DNA of 64,000 nucleotides from Colwellia sp. GTDB taxonomy: Bacteria; Pseudomonadota; Gammaproteobacteria; Enterobacterales; Alteromonadaceae. How positions within the stretch are numbered: position 1 is the stretch's first letter; every line of letters starts with the position of its first letter. The position numbers were made by a program, and so were the translations under genes. The stretch lies in contig JABSOY010000014.1 in NCBI GenBank assembly GCA_013215385.1, positions 62,001-126,000 of the forward strand, read 5' to 3'. The notes beneath the pieces are model-generated. The model was not told where the DNA came from and searched no databases. It saw only the letters and a list, made by a program, of their open reading frames with translations. This document shows, piece after piece, positions 33,939-43,446 of the stretch.

Positions 33939-36524
33939 TTATCGAGAAACCTTTCGACTTGCTAACAAATATTCTTCTGCCAATTGAGGAGGCATAGGTT
34001 TCGCGTAATAATAACCCTGTCCATAACTGCAGTCCATTGCGGTTAACAGCTGAGCATCGGCTAAGTTTTCAATTCCTTCTCCTACGGTTGCCATATTCAA
34101 GTTTGATGCTAAATCAATAATCGTTTTAATAATCGCTTGATGATTATCATGCTCATGAACATTGTTAATAAATGATCTATCAATTTTAAGTACATCAATA
34201 GGAAATCGGTGTAAATAACTTAAACTAGAATAGCCAGTACCAAAATCATCGAGAAGAATTTTGACGCCTAATTTTTTCAAGGCATTCATATTTTCGAGTA
34301 CTAAATCACTATTTTCTAATAGTGCGCGTTCCGTTAGCTCAACTCTTAACTGCGTGGGTTTAATACCAGCATGTCGAATGATTTTAGCAATATCCTGCGG
34401 TAGTGTAGCGCTAAAAAAATGATCTCCATATAAATTACAACTAATATATAAGTCATCGCGGCCGAGTTTCTCTTCCCACTTTTTTAGCTGTAAACAAGAC
34501 TGCTCTAAAATAAGAAAATCAACCTTCATAACTAAGTTAGTTTCTTCTGCGAGAGGGATAAAATCATTAGGATAAACAAAACCACGTTTTTCACTTTTCC
34601 ACCGGGCGAGCGCTTCAAAGCCGACAACCTTTTCATTTCTTAAATTTACGATAGGTTGAAAATACGGTATAAATTCACTCTTGGTAATAGCTTCTCGAAT
34701 ATCAGCTTCTAACATTAAGGCATTTTGTACTTTTTTCTGCATACTTGAATCAAAAACTTCGTAACGCCCTTTACCCTTATCTTTCGCATGATACATAGCG
34801 GTATCTGCATCTCGCAGCATAATGTCAGCACTGTTATAGCGTTTATTATTAAATAACACCCCTATACTGGTACCAATAAAAATACTTTGATTTTCGATAA
34901 CAAAAGGAGCCGCAAGGAAATCTGTGATCCGCTGAGCTATATCATAAGCTTCGTCGTTCGACTCAAGATCTTCAATTAAAATAACAAACTCATCGCCACC
35001 TAGGCGTGCAACAGTATCTTTAATACGTACGAGTATCTTTAGTTCTTTTGCTATTTCTTGCAGGAGAAGATCCCCCGCATGATGTCCTAAGCTGTCATTC
35101 ACCACTTTAAAGCGATCAAGGTCTAAAAATAACACGGCAAATTTTAAAGTCGGTTGACGTTTATAACAAGCAATTGCATGGTTTAATAAATTAATAAATA
35201 TAGTACGGTTCGGCAACCCCGTTAAAATATCATGCGAAGCAGCATGCTGTAACTGCTCTTCAGCTTGCTTTCTTTGTTTGATTTCTTCTTCTAGTGCAAC
35301 AGTACGTAGTTTGACTTGTTGCTCTAAATGTACATGAGATTGGCGCTCGAATTCTAATAATTCTCTACGTTTTATCGCCGACGAGACATGCTGCGATACA
35401 AATTTTAACAGCTCTGCATCTTGTTCGGTAAAAGTTGTAGTCAAATTATAACTTTGTAAAACCATCGCACCTAAAACAACACCTGAGTGGATAAGCGGTA
35501 CACCTAACCAAGATTTCGTTGCTTTTTGTGGCTCGTTTGCTTCTCCTTGTTCATACAGCGCATACATTTGTTGATAGTTAAGTAATTGCGTTTCACCTTT
35601 TCGAATAATATATTCAGTGAAACCATTGCCGAATGCTCTTGGCTCAGAATCAATATCAATATTTTCTGGATTTTGATCTAAATAATAAACAAAAACGAGT
35701 GTTTGAGCTTGTTGATCGTATTTTGCAATATAAAAATTTTCGGCATTAATCAGCTGGCCAACAATGTTATGCACCATCGAATAAAATTTCTCAATATTAA
35801 TCGTGGCATCATTGGTTAACTCTGAAATTTTAAATAATGACTCTTGCAATAGCTCTGACTTTTCTCGTTCACGAATTTGTAACATCAACTCTTTTGTTCT
35901 AGCATTCACCGCACTTTGCAAGCGTTCATGGTCTTGTAATCGTATCATTGCAGTAACAATATGCTGAGCCGCAAACTCCATAAGCTCGAGATCATCTTGC
36001 TGATAGCGCACTTTTTCTGAATAGCTTTGTACGGCCATAACGCCAATAACTAAACCATCACTCAGCAAAGGTACGCCTAGCCAGTCAGTACTGTTAGAAC
36101 CAATAGGTTTAACTAGATTTTTTTTCTCTAATTCGCGGAGCACTTTTGGCGTTGCCAATAAGGAAGTTGCGGTCTCGATAACATAACAAGTCATTGAACC
36201 TTCATATGCTTGAAAGGGAATAACGCCTAGTGGAAAATCATCTTTTTCATCAAAGTGATAAACAAATTCGAGTGTAGATAAGGTTTGATCATACAGTGCA
36301 ATATAGAAGTTTTCTGCTTGCATTATTGAAGCAATAGAGTCGTGAACTTGATCAAAGAAGTGACTTAAATCAGCACATTCATGAGACAGCTGATTAAGTT
36401 TAAAAAGTGTAGTATAGCGATCTTCAAGTTTACGGTATTTGTCGAGCAGGCGAACAGTTTCTTTAGCCAACTGGCTATCGCTTTGACTCAGCTTTTCAAG
36501 TTCTTTTTTCAAAGGGTCTGTCAT
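33939..36524 (-). CDS. GAF-GAF-GGDEF-EAL cyclic-di-GMP protein
   Basis: A soluble protein of 861 residues with start at ATG 36524 (MTDPLKKEL); a TTG seven codons upstream is less likely. Two GAF domains (about 45-195 and 240-390) carry repeated near-identical motifs (SWLGVPLIHSGVVLGAMVLQSY and the same pattern in the first). A short coiled coil follows, then GGDEF (about 430-595) with an intact RLGGDEF and an RIKD inhibitory site five residues before it. Then EAL (about 605-855), with FEALARW, the LTERALLEN glutamate, LDDFGTGYSS and LKIDRSF. Both catalytic domains keep their key residues, so it may be bifunctional. The GAF ligand is unknown. Confidence 0.93.
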   Translation of the reverse strand: MTDPLKKELEKLSQSDSQLAKETVRLLDKYRKLEDRYTTLFKLNQLSHECADLSHFFDQVHDSIASIMQAENFYIALYDQTLSTLEFVYHFDEKDDFPLGVIPFQAYEGSMTCYVIETATSLLATPKVLRELEKKNLVKPIGSNSTDWLGVPLLSDGLVIGVMAVQSYSEKVRYQQDDLELMEFAAQHIVTAMIRLQDHERLQSAVNARTKELMLQIREREKSELLQESLFKISELTNDATINIEKFYSMVHNIVGQLINAENFYIAKYDQQAQTLVFVYYLDQNPENIDIDSEPRAFGNGFTEYIIRKGETQLLNYQQMYALYEQGEANEPQKATKSWLGVPLIHSGVVLGAMVLQSYNLTTTFTEQDAELLKFVSQHVSSAIKRRELLEFERQSHVHLEQQVKLRTVALEEEIKQRKQAEEQLQHAASHDILTGLPNRTIFINLLNHAIACYKRQPTLKFAVLFLDLDRFKVVNDSLGHHAGDLLLQEIAKELKILVRIKDTVARLGGDEFVILIEDLESNDEAYDIAQRITDFLAAPFVIENQSIFIGTSIGVLFNNKRYNSADIMLRDADTAMYHAKDKGKGRYEVFDSSMQKKVQNALMLEADIREAITKSEFIPYFQPIVNLRNEKVVGFEALARWKSEKRGFVYPNDFIPLAEETNLVMKVDFLILEQSCLQLKKWEEKLGRDDLYISCNLYGDHFFSATLPQDIAKIIRHAGIKPTQLRVELTERALLENSDLVLENMNALKKLGVKILLDDFGTGYSSLSYLHRFPIDVLKIDRSFINNVHEHDNHQAIIKTIIDLASNLNMATVGEGIENLADAQLLTAMDCSYGQGYYYAKPMPPQLAEEYLLASRKVSR

Positions 36525-36787
36525 TAAATACGTTCGACATTGCAAAATATACTTGCTGAGTATAATGACTATAATTGAAGAAAATATCCACTATTGATAG
36601 AAAATAATGATAAAAACAACTGACATATAAAAGTAATGAAAATGAAATAACTAGAATAAATATAAAGACATAGCCCAAGCTAGCCTAAATACTTCATGGT
36701 AATAGAGAATCAGCACAGTGTTGACGACTGTCATTCACTGTACTGACCTTTCAAGAAACTTGTCAGCACAAGTTAACTCAGTAGCAA

Positions 36788-38053
36788 CTAGCCTCGAGTA
36801 AATTCGGGGTATGCTTCCATACCACAATCAGACTTATCAACACCTTCGTACTCTTCTTCTTCGCTAACACGAATCCCCATGACTTTCTTTAGAATAAACC
36901 ACACCACAAAACTTGCACTAAACACCCAAACAAATATCGTTGCCGCGCCAATTAGCTGACCACTGAAGCTCGATGCAGAATTAGTAACGGGAACAAGCAA
37001 CAAACCAAAGAGACCCACGACACCGTGTACTGAAATAGCACCGACTGGATCATCAATTTTCAACTTGTCTAAACCAACAATAGAAAGCACAACGAGTACA
37101 CCAGCAATCATGCCAAACAAGGTTGATTGAAGTGCCGTCGGCGTTGAAGGCTCTGCAGTAATGGCAACTAAGCCAGCCAAGGCACCATTTAGTGTCATGG
37201 TTAAATCCGCTTTTTTGAATAATATTTTTGCAAAAATTAATGCGGCGATTGCACCACCTGCTGCAGCGGCATTGGTATTTAAAAACACCATTGCGACTGA
37301 ATGTGAACTGTTGATATCAGCAAGTTTTAATACTGAACCACCATTAAAACCAAACCAGCCCATCCATAAAATAAACGTGCCTAATGTAGCCATTGGCAAG
37401 TTAGCACCTGGAATTGCATTTACACGACCATCAGCACCATATTTACCTTTACGAGCGCCTAACAATAATACGCCAGCGAGCGCCGCTGATGCACCGGCCA
37501 TATGAACAATACCTGATCCCGCAAAATCAGAAAAACCTAAATCACCTAAAGTATATAAGCCAAATACAGCTTTTCCACCCCAAGTCCAACTTCCTTCAAG
37601 TGGATAGATAACAGCAGTTAAAGCGACGGTAAAAGCAAGGAACGCCCAGAGTTTCATCCGTTCAGCTACTGCACCAGAAACAATAGACATCGCCGTTGCT
37701 ACAAAAACAACTTGAAAGAAAAAGTCAGACGCCTTTGAATAAATCGCTCCGCCATTAAAACCATCTTCACGACCCGCGAACTCTTTTAATACGGCATCAG
37801 CATCAATAGTTTCAATGCCCGATAAGAAAAAACCACCTCCGTACATGATTTCATAACCACAAGCTAAATACATCATGCAAGCAATGGCATATAACGCCAC
37901 GTTTTTAGTCAATATTTCTGTGGTATTTTTGGCACGAACCAAACCTGCTTCTAACATTGAGAAACCAGCGGCCATCCACATAACTAAGGCACCACAAACT
38001 AAGAAATAGAAGGTGTCCATTGCATACTGTAATTGAAAAATATTTTGTTCCAT
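36788..38053 (-). CDS. amt: Ammonium transporter Amt
   Basis: A 421-residue channel of the Amt/Rh family with 11 membrane segments. Family signatures are MWMAAGFSMLEAGLVRAKN, GSGIVHMAGASAALAG (pore histidine) and GAISVHGVVGLFGL (second pore histidine). It follows glnK by 10 bp in one operon, the usual arrangement in which GlnK blocks the channel in ammonium-replete cells. Ammonium uptake under nitrogen limitation. Confidence 0.96.
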   Translation of the reverse strand: MEQNIFQLQYAMDTFYFLVCGALVMWMAAGFSMLEAGLVRAKNTTEILTKNVALYAIACMMYLACGYEIMYGGGFFLSGIETIDADAVLKEFAGREDGFNGGAIYSKASDFFFQVVFVATAMSIVSGAVAERMKLWAFLAFTVALTAVIYPLEGSWTWGGKAVFGLYTLGDLGFSDFAGSGIVHMAGASAALAGVLLLGARKGKYGADGRVNAIPGANLPMATLGTFILWMGWFGFNGGSVLKLADINSSHSVAMVFLNTNAAAAGGAIAALIFAKILFKKADLTMTLNGALAGLVAITAEPSTPTALQSTLFGMIAGVLVVLSIVGLDKLKIDDPVGAISVHGVVGLFGLLLVPVTNSASSFSGQLIGAATIFVWVFSASFVVWFILKKVMGIRVSEEEEYEGVDKSDCGMEAYPEFTRG

Positions 38054-38063
38054 GAATTACCCC

Positions 38064-38402
38064 TTAAATTGCTTCGTTATCTTGTTCACCGGTACGAATA
38101 CGAACAGCTTTTTGTAAGTCATAAACAAAAATTTTACCATCACCGATTTTCCCCGTGTACGCCGATTCTGTTATCGCTTGAACTAAGCGCTCAACAATAT
38201 CGTCATTGACTGCAATTTCAAGTTTCACTTTTGGTAAGAAATCGACTTGGTATTCTGCACCACGATATAGTTCAGTGTGGCCTTTTTGTCGTCCAAAACC
38301 TTTTACTTCACTTACCGTTAACCCTTCTACACCAATTTCAGAAATAGCTTCTCTTACATCATCAAGCTTAAAAGGTTTTATTATTGCGTTAACCAATTTC
38401 AT
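38064..38402 (-). CDS. glnK: Nitrogen regulatory protein P-II (GlnK)
   Basis: A 112-residue P-II trimer subunit. I use the ATG at 38402 ([15 protein letters not shown]) because it matches the family start and has AAGGG 8 bases before it; an in-frame start 13 codons earlier is unlikely. The T-loop is complete ([22 protein letters not shown] region with the uridylylated Tyr51 in GAEY). The C-terminal signature is [13 protein letters not shown]. It precedes amt in the operon. The upstream region has a 5-bp inverted repeat AGTGC/GCACT at 38506-38520 but no clear sigma-54 promoter. Confidence 0.96.
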   Translation of the reverse strand: MKLVNAIIKPFKLDDVREAISEIGVEGLTVSEVKGFGRQKGHTELYRGAEYQVDFLPKVKLEIAVNDDIVERLVQAITESAYTGKIGDGKIFVYDLQKAVRIRTGEQDNEAI

Positions 38403-38701
38403 TTTATTGCCCTTATTTATAATTTGCTTATAACAATACAAATGTTATGCCAGACAATTAAATTCATAAAATTCAGTGAATTGATATGATGATATGATTT
38501 TAACAAGTGCTTTTTGCACTGTTTTGGGGCGCTGTATTTTACCGATGTCACTCTATGGTGCGTGGATAACTGACTAAGGAGTTAACGGCTCATTTAAAGA
38601 TAATAAAAGGTTAACTTGATAACAGGATTACAAAAAACGATTAAACTCTTCTATATTTAATTGTAGACTCTTTAATCAGCGTTACCCGCAGGAGTATTAC
38701 G

Positions 38702-40513
38702 TTGAAAACTACCGATACCAGCTCTTATCAGCATTTCCTCAAAGTGGTCGATTGCCAACATGCATGCCCTGCACACACCCCTGTTCCGGAATATATTCGC
38801 TTAATTGCCGAAAAACGTTATACCGCTGCCTATATGATCAATTGGGAGTCGAATGTTTTCCCTGGTGTTTTGGGCCGAGTTTGTGATCGCCCTTGTGAAC
38901 CCGCTTGTCGTCGAAGCCGCGTCGAAGAAAAGCCGGTAGCCATTTGTCGCTTAAAGCGGGTAGCTGCTGACAATAAAGAAGATATTCATCCCTATTTACC
39001 CAAGGTTCCTACAGAAAAAAATGGTAAACGTATTGCGTTAATTGGCGCAGGACCTGCGTCGTTAACCGTTGCGCGAGATTTACTGCCTTTAGGTTACGAT
39101 ATTGTTCTGTTTGAACGTGACCCAAAAGCGGGCGGAATGATGCGTAGCCAAATCCCTGCCTTTCGACTTCCTGAAACGGTATTAGACGAAGAACTCAATT
39201 ACATCCTAAACATGGGTGTAGAAAGCCATTTTGGTGAAGATATATCAAGTTTGTCTAACTTATTAAAATCAGGGTTTGATGCCGTTTTTGTTGGAACTGG
39301 CGCACCCAATGGCCGTTGGTTAACGATTCCTGGCCATGATCAAGTTAACTGTGATGGAAGTACATCTGTTGATACCGGTATTAATTGGCTATCAAATGTT
39401 ACTTTTGGTCACAACGATAGTGCGCCAAAACGTGTAGTCGTTTTAGGTGGCGGTAATACCGCCATGGACTGTTGTCGTACGGCAAAACGCTTAGGGGCGA
39501 CAGAAGTCACTGTGTTAGTGCGGTCAAGCTTTGCAGCGATGAAAGCCTCTCCTTGGGAAAAAGAAGACGCGCAAGCAGAAGGTATTTCCATAAAAGCTAA
39601 TTACACGCCCATTGAGTATGTACTTGAGGCAGGTAAATTTGTTGGTGTTAATTTTGAACAAGTAACATCGGTATACGATGAATCTGGCAAACGAACTTTA
39701 TCAAACACCGGAGCAACCTTATTCGTCGCTTGCGATTTAGTCTTGGTCGCTGTTGGACAAGATACCGCTTTCCCGTGGATTGAACGAGACATTGGTCTAA
39801 GGTTTAATAAATGGCAACAACCTGCGTTAAATAAAGCCACACTGCAATCAAGCCTTGAGCAGGTGTTTTTTGGCGGTGATGCAGCCTATGGTCCAAAAAA
39901 TATCATAACTGCGGTCGCAAACGGCCATCAAGCAGCGATATCTATTGATATATTTTGCCAAGGGAAAAATGCAGAAACCGATCGGCCTGAAAGTGCTTTT
40001 AATTTAATAAGCCAAAAAATGGGCATTCATGATTGGAGTTACGACAGTAACATCGATCATCAAGCACGTAATTTAGTACCGCATATTTCTTGGGAAGAAG
40101 CGGTAAAAACACTCAATACAGAGGTAGAGCTAGGCTTTGATGAAAAGCTCGCTTTAGAAGAAGCTCAGCGCTGCCTTAATTGTGATGTTCATACGGTGTT
40201 TAATGAAAGCACTTGCATTGAGTGTTCTGCTTGTGAAGATGTTTGCCCCACGGATTGTATTAGTTTCGTTGATGCGGGTAACGAAGAAAATAGCGAAGCG
40301 GTTAACGACCAGCATATTTTATCGCAACTCAAAGTAACTGAGCTCAATCCTGAGCAAGAACTGTTTGTCTCTGCTCCCCTTAAGACCGGACATTTAATGA
40401 TAAAAGATGAAGATGTCTGTTTGCATTGCGGTTTATGTGCAGAGCGCTGTCCCACAGGTGCATGGGACATGAAAAAACTATTATTAGACAACATTGCGGC
40501 GACCATAAAATGA
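38702..40513 (+). CDS. GltD-like FAD/NAD(P) oxidoreductase with 4Fe-4S domains
   Basis: A 603-residue iron-sulphur flavoprotein related to glutamate synthase small subunit and NfnB. Translation starts at TTG 38702, with AGGAG 8-9 bases upstream. Cysteine clusters at the N-terminus (CQHACPAH; CDRPCEPACRR) are followed by an FAD-binding motif (IALIGAGPASL), an NAD(P) motif (VVVLGGGNTAMDC) and FFGGDAAYG. Two C-terminal ferredoxin motifs are CIECSACEDVCPTDC and CLHCGLCAERCPTG. Its stop overlaps the start of the next gene (ATGA), so it should pass electrons between NAD(P)H and the 2-oxoacid oxidoreductase encoded downstream. Confidence 0.9.
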   Translation: MKTTDTSSYQHFLKVVDCQHACPAHTPVPEYIRLIAEKRYTAAYMINWESNVFPGVLGRVCDRPCEPACRRSRVEEKPVAICRLKRVAADNKEDIHPYLPKVPTEKNGKRIALIGAGPASLTVARDLLPLGYDIVLFERDPKAGGMMRSQIPAFRLPETVLDEELNYILNMGVESHFGEDISSLSNLLKSGFDAVFVGTGAPNGRWLTIPGHDQVNCDGSTSVDTGINWLSNVTFGHNDSAPKRVVVLGGGNTAMDCCRTAKRLGATEVTVLVRSSFAAMKASPWEKEDAQAEGISIKANYTPIEYVLEAGKFVGVNFEQVTSVYDESGKRTLSNTGATLFVACDLVLVAVGQDTAFPWIERDIGLRFNKWQQPALNKATLQSSLEQVFFGGDAAYGPKNIITAVANGHQAAISIDIFCQGKNAETDRPESAFNLISQKMGIHDWSYDSNIDHQARNLVPHISWEEAVKTLNTEVELGFDEKLALEEAQRCLNCDVHTVFNESTCIECSACEDVCPTDCISFVDAGNEENSEAVNDQHILSQLKVTELNPEQELFVSAPLKTGHLMIKDEDVCLHCGLCAERCPTGAWDMKKLLLDNIAATIK

Positions 40514-42378
40514 GCCAGCCTTTAAAGCATGATGCTAACGAACAATACTCGAAAAATTGCCAAGCCATTAATAACTTCGTTGTCCGTTTTGCCAATACTA
40601 ATGGTACAGGCTCGGCCAGTTCGAATAACATGTTTGCCAAAGCTATTCTACGTATGGGTATCCCGGTCAGTGCAAAAAACATTTTTCCGTCAAACATTCA
40701 AGGACTGCCGACTTGGTATGAAGTAAGAATTAGCGAAAATAACTTTCTTGCCCGTCGTGGCGGTGCATCAGAAATAGTAGTAGCAATGAATCCACAGAGT
40801 TTAGACGAAGATATCGCCAATGTAGCCAGCGGCGGATTTTTACTTTATGACTCTTCGCGCGCGTTAACCGATAGCCAGTTTCGTGACGATATTAGTTATT
40901 TATCGATTCCTATTTCGGCGATTTGCCAAAAAGAATATCAAGATCCCCGTCATCGACAGCTTTTTAAAAATGTGGTTTATGTTGGTGCATTAGCCGCCTT
41001 ACTTAATATTGAATTTGATGTCTTAAAGTCATTAGTGGCTGACCAATTTAGAGGTAAAGATAAGCTTATTACGCCCAACATCTACGCATTAGAGCTTGGT
41101 TATCAGTATGCTAATCAGCATTTTACTTGCCCTTTAAGCATTAAAGTTGAACGTCGAGATTTAGTCAATAATCGCATTATGGTTGATGGTAATACGGCTT
41201 GCGGCTTAGGCGCAGTTTATGGTGGTGCGACCGTTGTCGGTTGGTATCCAATCACTCCTTCAACCTCAGTAATTGAAAAGTTTGCCAGCTACTGCGCACG
41301 TTTAAGAATAGATCCCGCCAGTGGCAAGCGTAATTATGCCCTTGTCCAAGCGGAAGACGAATTAGCCGCTATTGGTATTGCCATTGGTGCAAGCTGGAAT
41401 GGTGCACGTTCTTTTACCGCGACTAGCGGCCCTGGTATTTCATTAATGACTGAGTTTTTGGGTTTAGCTTATTTTGCTGAAATTCCTCTGGTATTGATTA
41501 ATGTTCAGCGAGCAGGCCCATCAACAGGCATGCCAACTCGCACACAACAGTCCGATGTATTAACTTGTGCTTATGCTTCACATGGCGACACTAAACACGT
41601 TTTACTTTTCCCCAAAGATCCCGCTGAATGTTTTGAGTTTAGCGCTTTATCGTTCGATTTAGCTGACCAACTTCAAACGCCTGTGATCATCATGAGTGAC
41701 TTAGATTTAGGTATGAATGATCATTTATGTAATGAATTTACTTGGGATGAGCAACAAAAATATCAACTGGGAAAAGTGCTATCTAAAAAACAGTTAGACG
41801 AAGTCAAAGATTATGGCCGTTATAAAGATACTGATGGCGACGGTATTTGTTATCGCACTATACCGGGAACTCACCCAGATAAAGGCGCTTTTTTTACCCG
41901 AGGAACTTCACGTAATGAATATGCGGGTTATACCGAAAAGTCTGCCGAGTATGTTGCCAATATGGACAGACTCAATAAAAAATTTTCCACAGCGAGTACA
42001 TTAGTACCGCAACCTGAAATAATCGAGGGTAAAAGTATGGCTCCAATTGGGCTGATTTATTTTGGTACCAGTAGCCATGCAATTGATGAATCTCGCCAGC
42101 AATTAAAGGATCATGGTTTAGCTATCGATACCCTTCGTATTAAAGCCTTTCCTTTTAATAATCAAATTAGCCCATTTATTGAACGTCACACCAATATTTT
42201 TGTTATTGAACAAAATCGCGATGGGCAAATGCGCACCCTTTTGATGAATGAACTGACGATAGATCCAGCTAAATTAAATGCCATTCTTAATTACGACGGT
42301 TTACCAATCACAAGTACCTTTATTGTTGAGAAAGTTTTAAATACGTTAGCATTACAACAAAAATCACAGGTAAGCTAA
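40510..42378 (+). CDS. 2-oxoacid:acceptor oxidoreductase, fused gamma-alpha subunit
   Basis: A 622-residue subunit of a 2-oxoglutarate- or pyruvate-type ferredoxin oxidoreductase. I use the ATG at 40510, overlapping the previous stop; the frame is open further upstream only inside the flavoprotein gene. The N-terminal gamma domain (FANTNGTGSASSNNMFAKAI, FLARRGGASEIV) is fused to the alpha domain, which starts at about residue 225 with DGNTACGLGAVYGG and GWYPITPSTSVIEKF, then GPGISLMTEFLGLAYFAEIP. It works with the TPP-binding beta subunit encoded next. The reaction joins 2-oxoacid, CoA and ferredoxin. Which 2-oxoacid is used cannot be told. Confidence 0.9.
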   Translation: MSQPLKHDANEQYSKNCQAINNFVVRFANTNGTGSASSNNMFAKAILRMGIPVSAKNIFPSNIQGLPTWYEVRISENNFLARRGGASEIVVAMNPQSLDEDIANVASGGFLLYDSSRALTDSQFRDDISYLSIPISAICQKEYQDPRHRQLFKNVVYVGALAALLNIEFDVLKSLVADQFRGKDKLITPNIYALELGYQYANQHFTCPLSIKVERRDLVNNRIMVDGNTACGLGAVYGGATVVGWYPITPSTSVIEKFASYCARLRIDPASGKRNYALVQAEDELAAIGIAIGASWNGARSFTATSGPGISLMTEFLGLAYFAEIPLVLINVQRAGPSTGMPTRTQQSDVLTCAYASHGDTKHVLLFPKDPAECFEFSALSFDLADQLQTPVIIMSDLDLGMNDHLCNEFTWDEQQKYQLGKVLSKKQLDEVKDYGRYKDTDGDGICYRTIPGTHPDKGAFFTRGTSRNEYAGYTEKSAEYVANMDRLNKKFSTASTLVPQPEIIEGKSMAPIGLIYFGTSSHAIDESRQQLKDHGLAIDTLRIKAFPFNNQISPFIERHTNIFVIEQNRDGQMRTLLMNELTIDPAKLNAILNYDGLPITSTFIVEKVLNTLALQQKSQVS

Positions 42379-42391
42379 ATAAGGAGGTACT

Positions 42392-43444
42392 ATGAGTTTT
42401 CAGAAATCAAAATTTCATCATCCACGCTTACCAGTTAACGATTTAGGATTAAATTATCGTGATTACGAAGGCGCGTTATCAACACTTTGTGCCGGTTGTG
42501 GTCATGACTCGATAACTTCAGCGATAGTGCAAGCTTGTTTTGAATTGTCACTACCTCCCCATCAAGTCGCAAAAATGTCAGGTATAGGTTGTTCGTCAAA
42601 AGCGCCCAATTACTTTCTCAATAAAGCACACGGTTTTAATACCGTTCATGGTCGTATGCCATCAGTCACTACCGGCGCAAACTTAGCTAATCGCGAATTA
42701 ACCTATTTAGCCATGTCAGGTGACGGGGATAGCGCTTCAATTGGTTTAGGACAATTTGCTCATGTCGTGCGCCGGCAACTTAATATGTTATATATGGTGG
42801 CTAATAACGGTGTTTACGGATTAACTAAAGGGCAATTAGCCGCAACCGCCGATAGAGGCATGAAGAATAAAGTCGGCGAGCAAAGTTTATTTACTGATAT
42901 AGATCTGTGTGTCATGGCGCTTCAGCTCGGTGCTACTTTTGTTGCCCGAAGTTTTTCAGGCGATAAGAAACAGCTTGTACCTTTAATAAAGGCAGCAATT
43001 AGCCATCAGGGGTTTGCGTTCATCGATATTATTTCTCCTTGTGTCACCTTTAATAACCACCCAGATTCAACGCGTTCTTACGATTATGTTCATCAACATA
43101 TAACCACAGCAGCAGTTACCGACTTTGTGCCAGTGAAACAAGAAATAACCAGCGACTGTGCGGCAGGAATTTGTGAAGATATCTGCTTGCATGACGGTTC
43201 ATTGATGCGTATTCACAAACTACAACCTGATTACGAAACGAAAAATGCGATGAAGGCTATTGTCGATATAGAAACGCATAAAAAGAAAGGTGAAATTTTA
43301 ACTGGTTTGTTCTATCTCGATGCCAATGGCGAACATTATCATGAGATCAATAATACCACAGATACGCCACTCAATAAGTTAACCCAAGATGACTTATGCC
43401 CAGGCTCTAGAGTATTGTCAGGGATCAATGATAGCTTTCGCTAA
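42392..43444 (+). CDS. 2-oxoacid:ferredoxin oxidoreductase, beta subunit
   Basis: A 350-residue TPP-dependent subunit. It keeps the [4Fe-4S] ligands C33, C36 (LCAGCGHD), C67 (GIGCSSK) and C217 (SPCVTFN), and the TPP motif GDGDSASIG followed by NNGVYGLTKGQ. AAGGAGG lies 7-8 bases before the ATG and 13 bp separate it from the alpha-subunit stop, so the three genes form one operon. Oxygen-tolerant relatives occur in some aerobic bacteria; the position beside glnK-amt may point to 2-oxoglutarate. The stop is 2 bp from the convergent HDOD gene. Confidence 0.92.
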   Translation: MSFQKSKFHHPRLPVNDLGLNYRDYEGALSTLCAGCGHDSITSAIVQACFELSLPPHQVAKMSGIGCSSKAPNYFLNKAHGFNTVHGRMPSVTTGANLANRELTYLAMSGDGDSASIGLGQFAHVVRRQLNMLYMVANNGVYGLTKGQLAATADRGMKNKVGEQSLFTDIDLCVMALQLGATFVARSFSGDKKQLVPLIKAAISHQGFAFIDIISPCVTFNNHPDSTRSYDYVHQHITTAAVTDFVPVKQEITSDCAAGICEDICLHDGSLMRIHKLQPDYETKNAMKAIVDIETHKKKGEILTGLFYLDANGEHYHEINNTTDTPLNKLTQDDLCPGSRVLSGINDSFR

Positions 43445-43446
43445 GA

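Noticed and set aside
38506-38520. AGTGC/GCACT inverted repeat upstream of glnK as an NtrC site
   Set aside because: NtrC sites have the arms in the opposite order (GCAC...GTGC) and I see no sigma-54 -24/-12 promoter, so this is unsupported.
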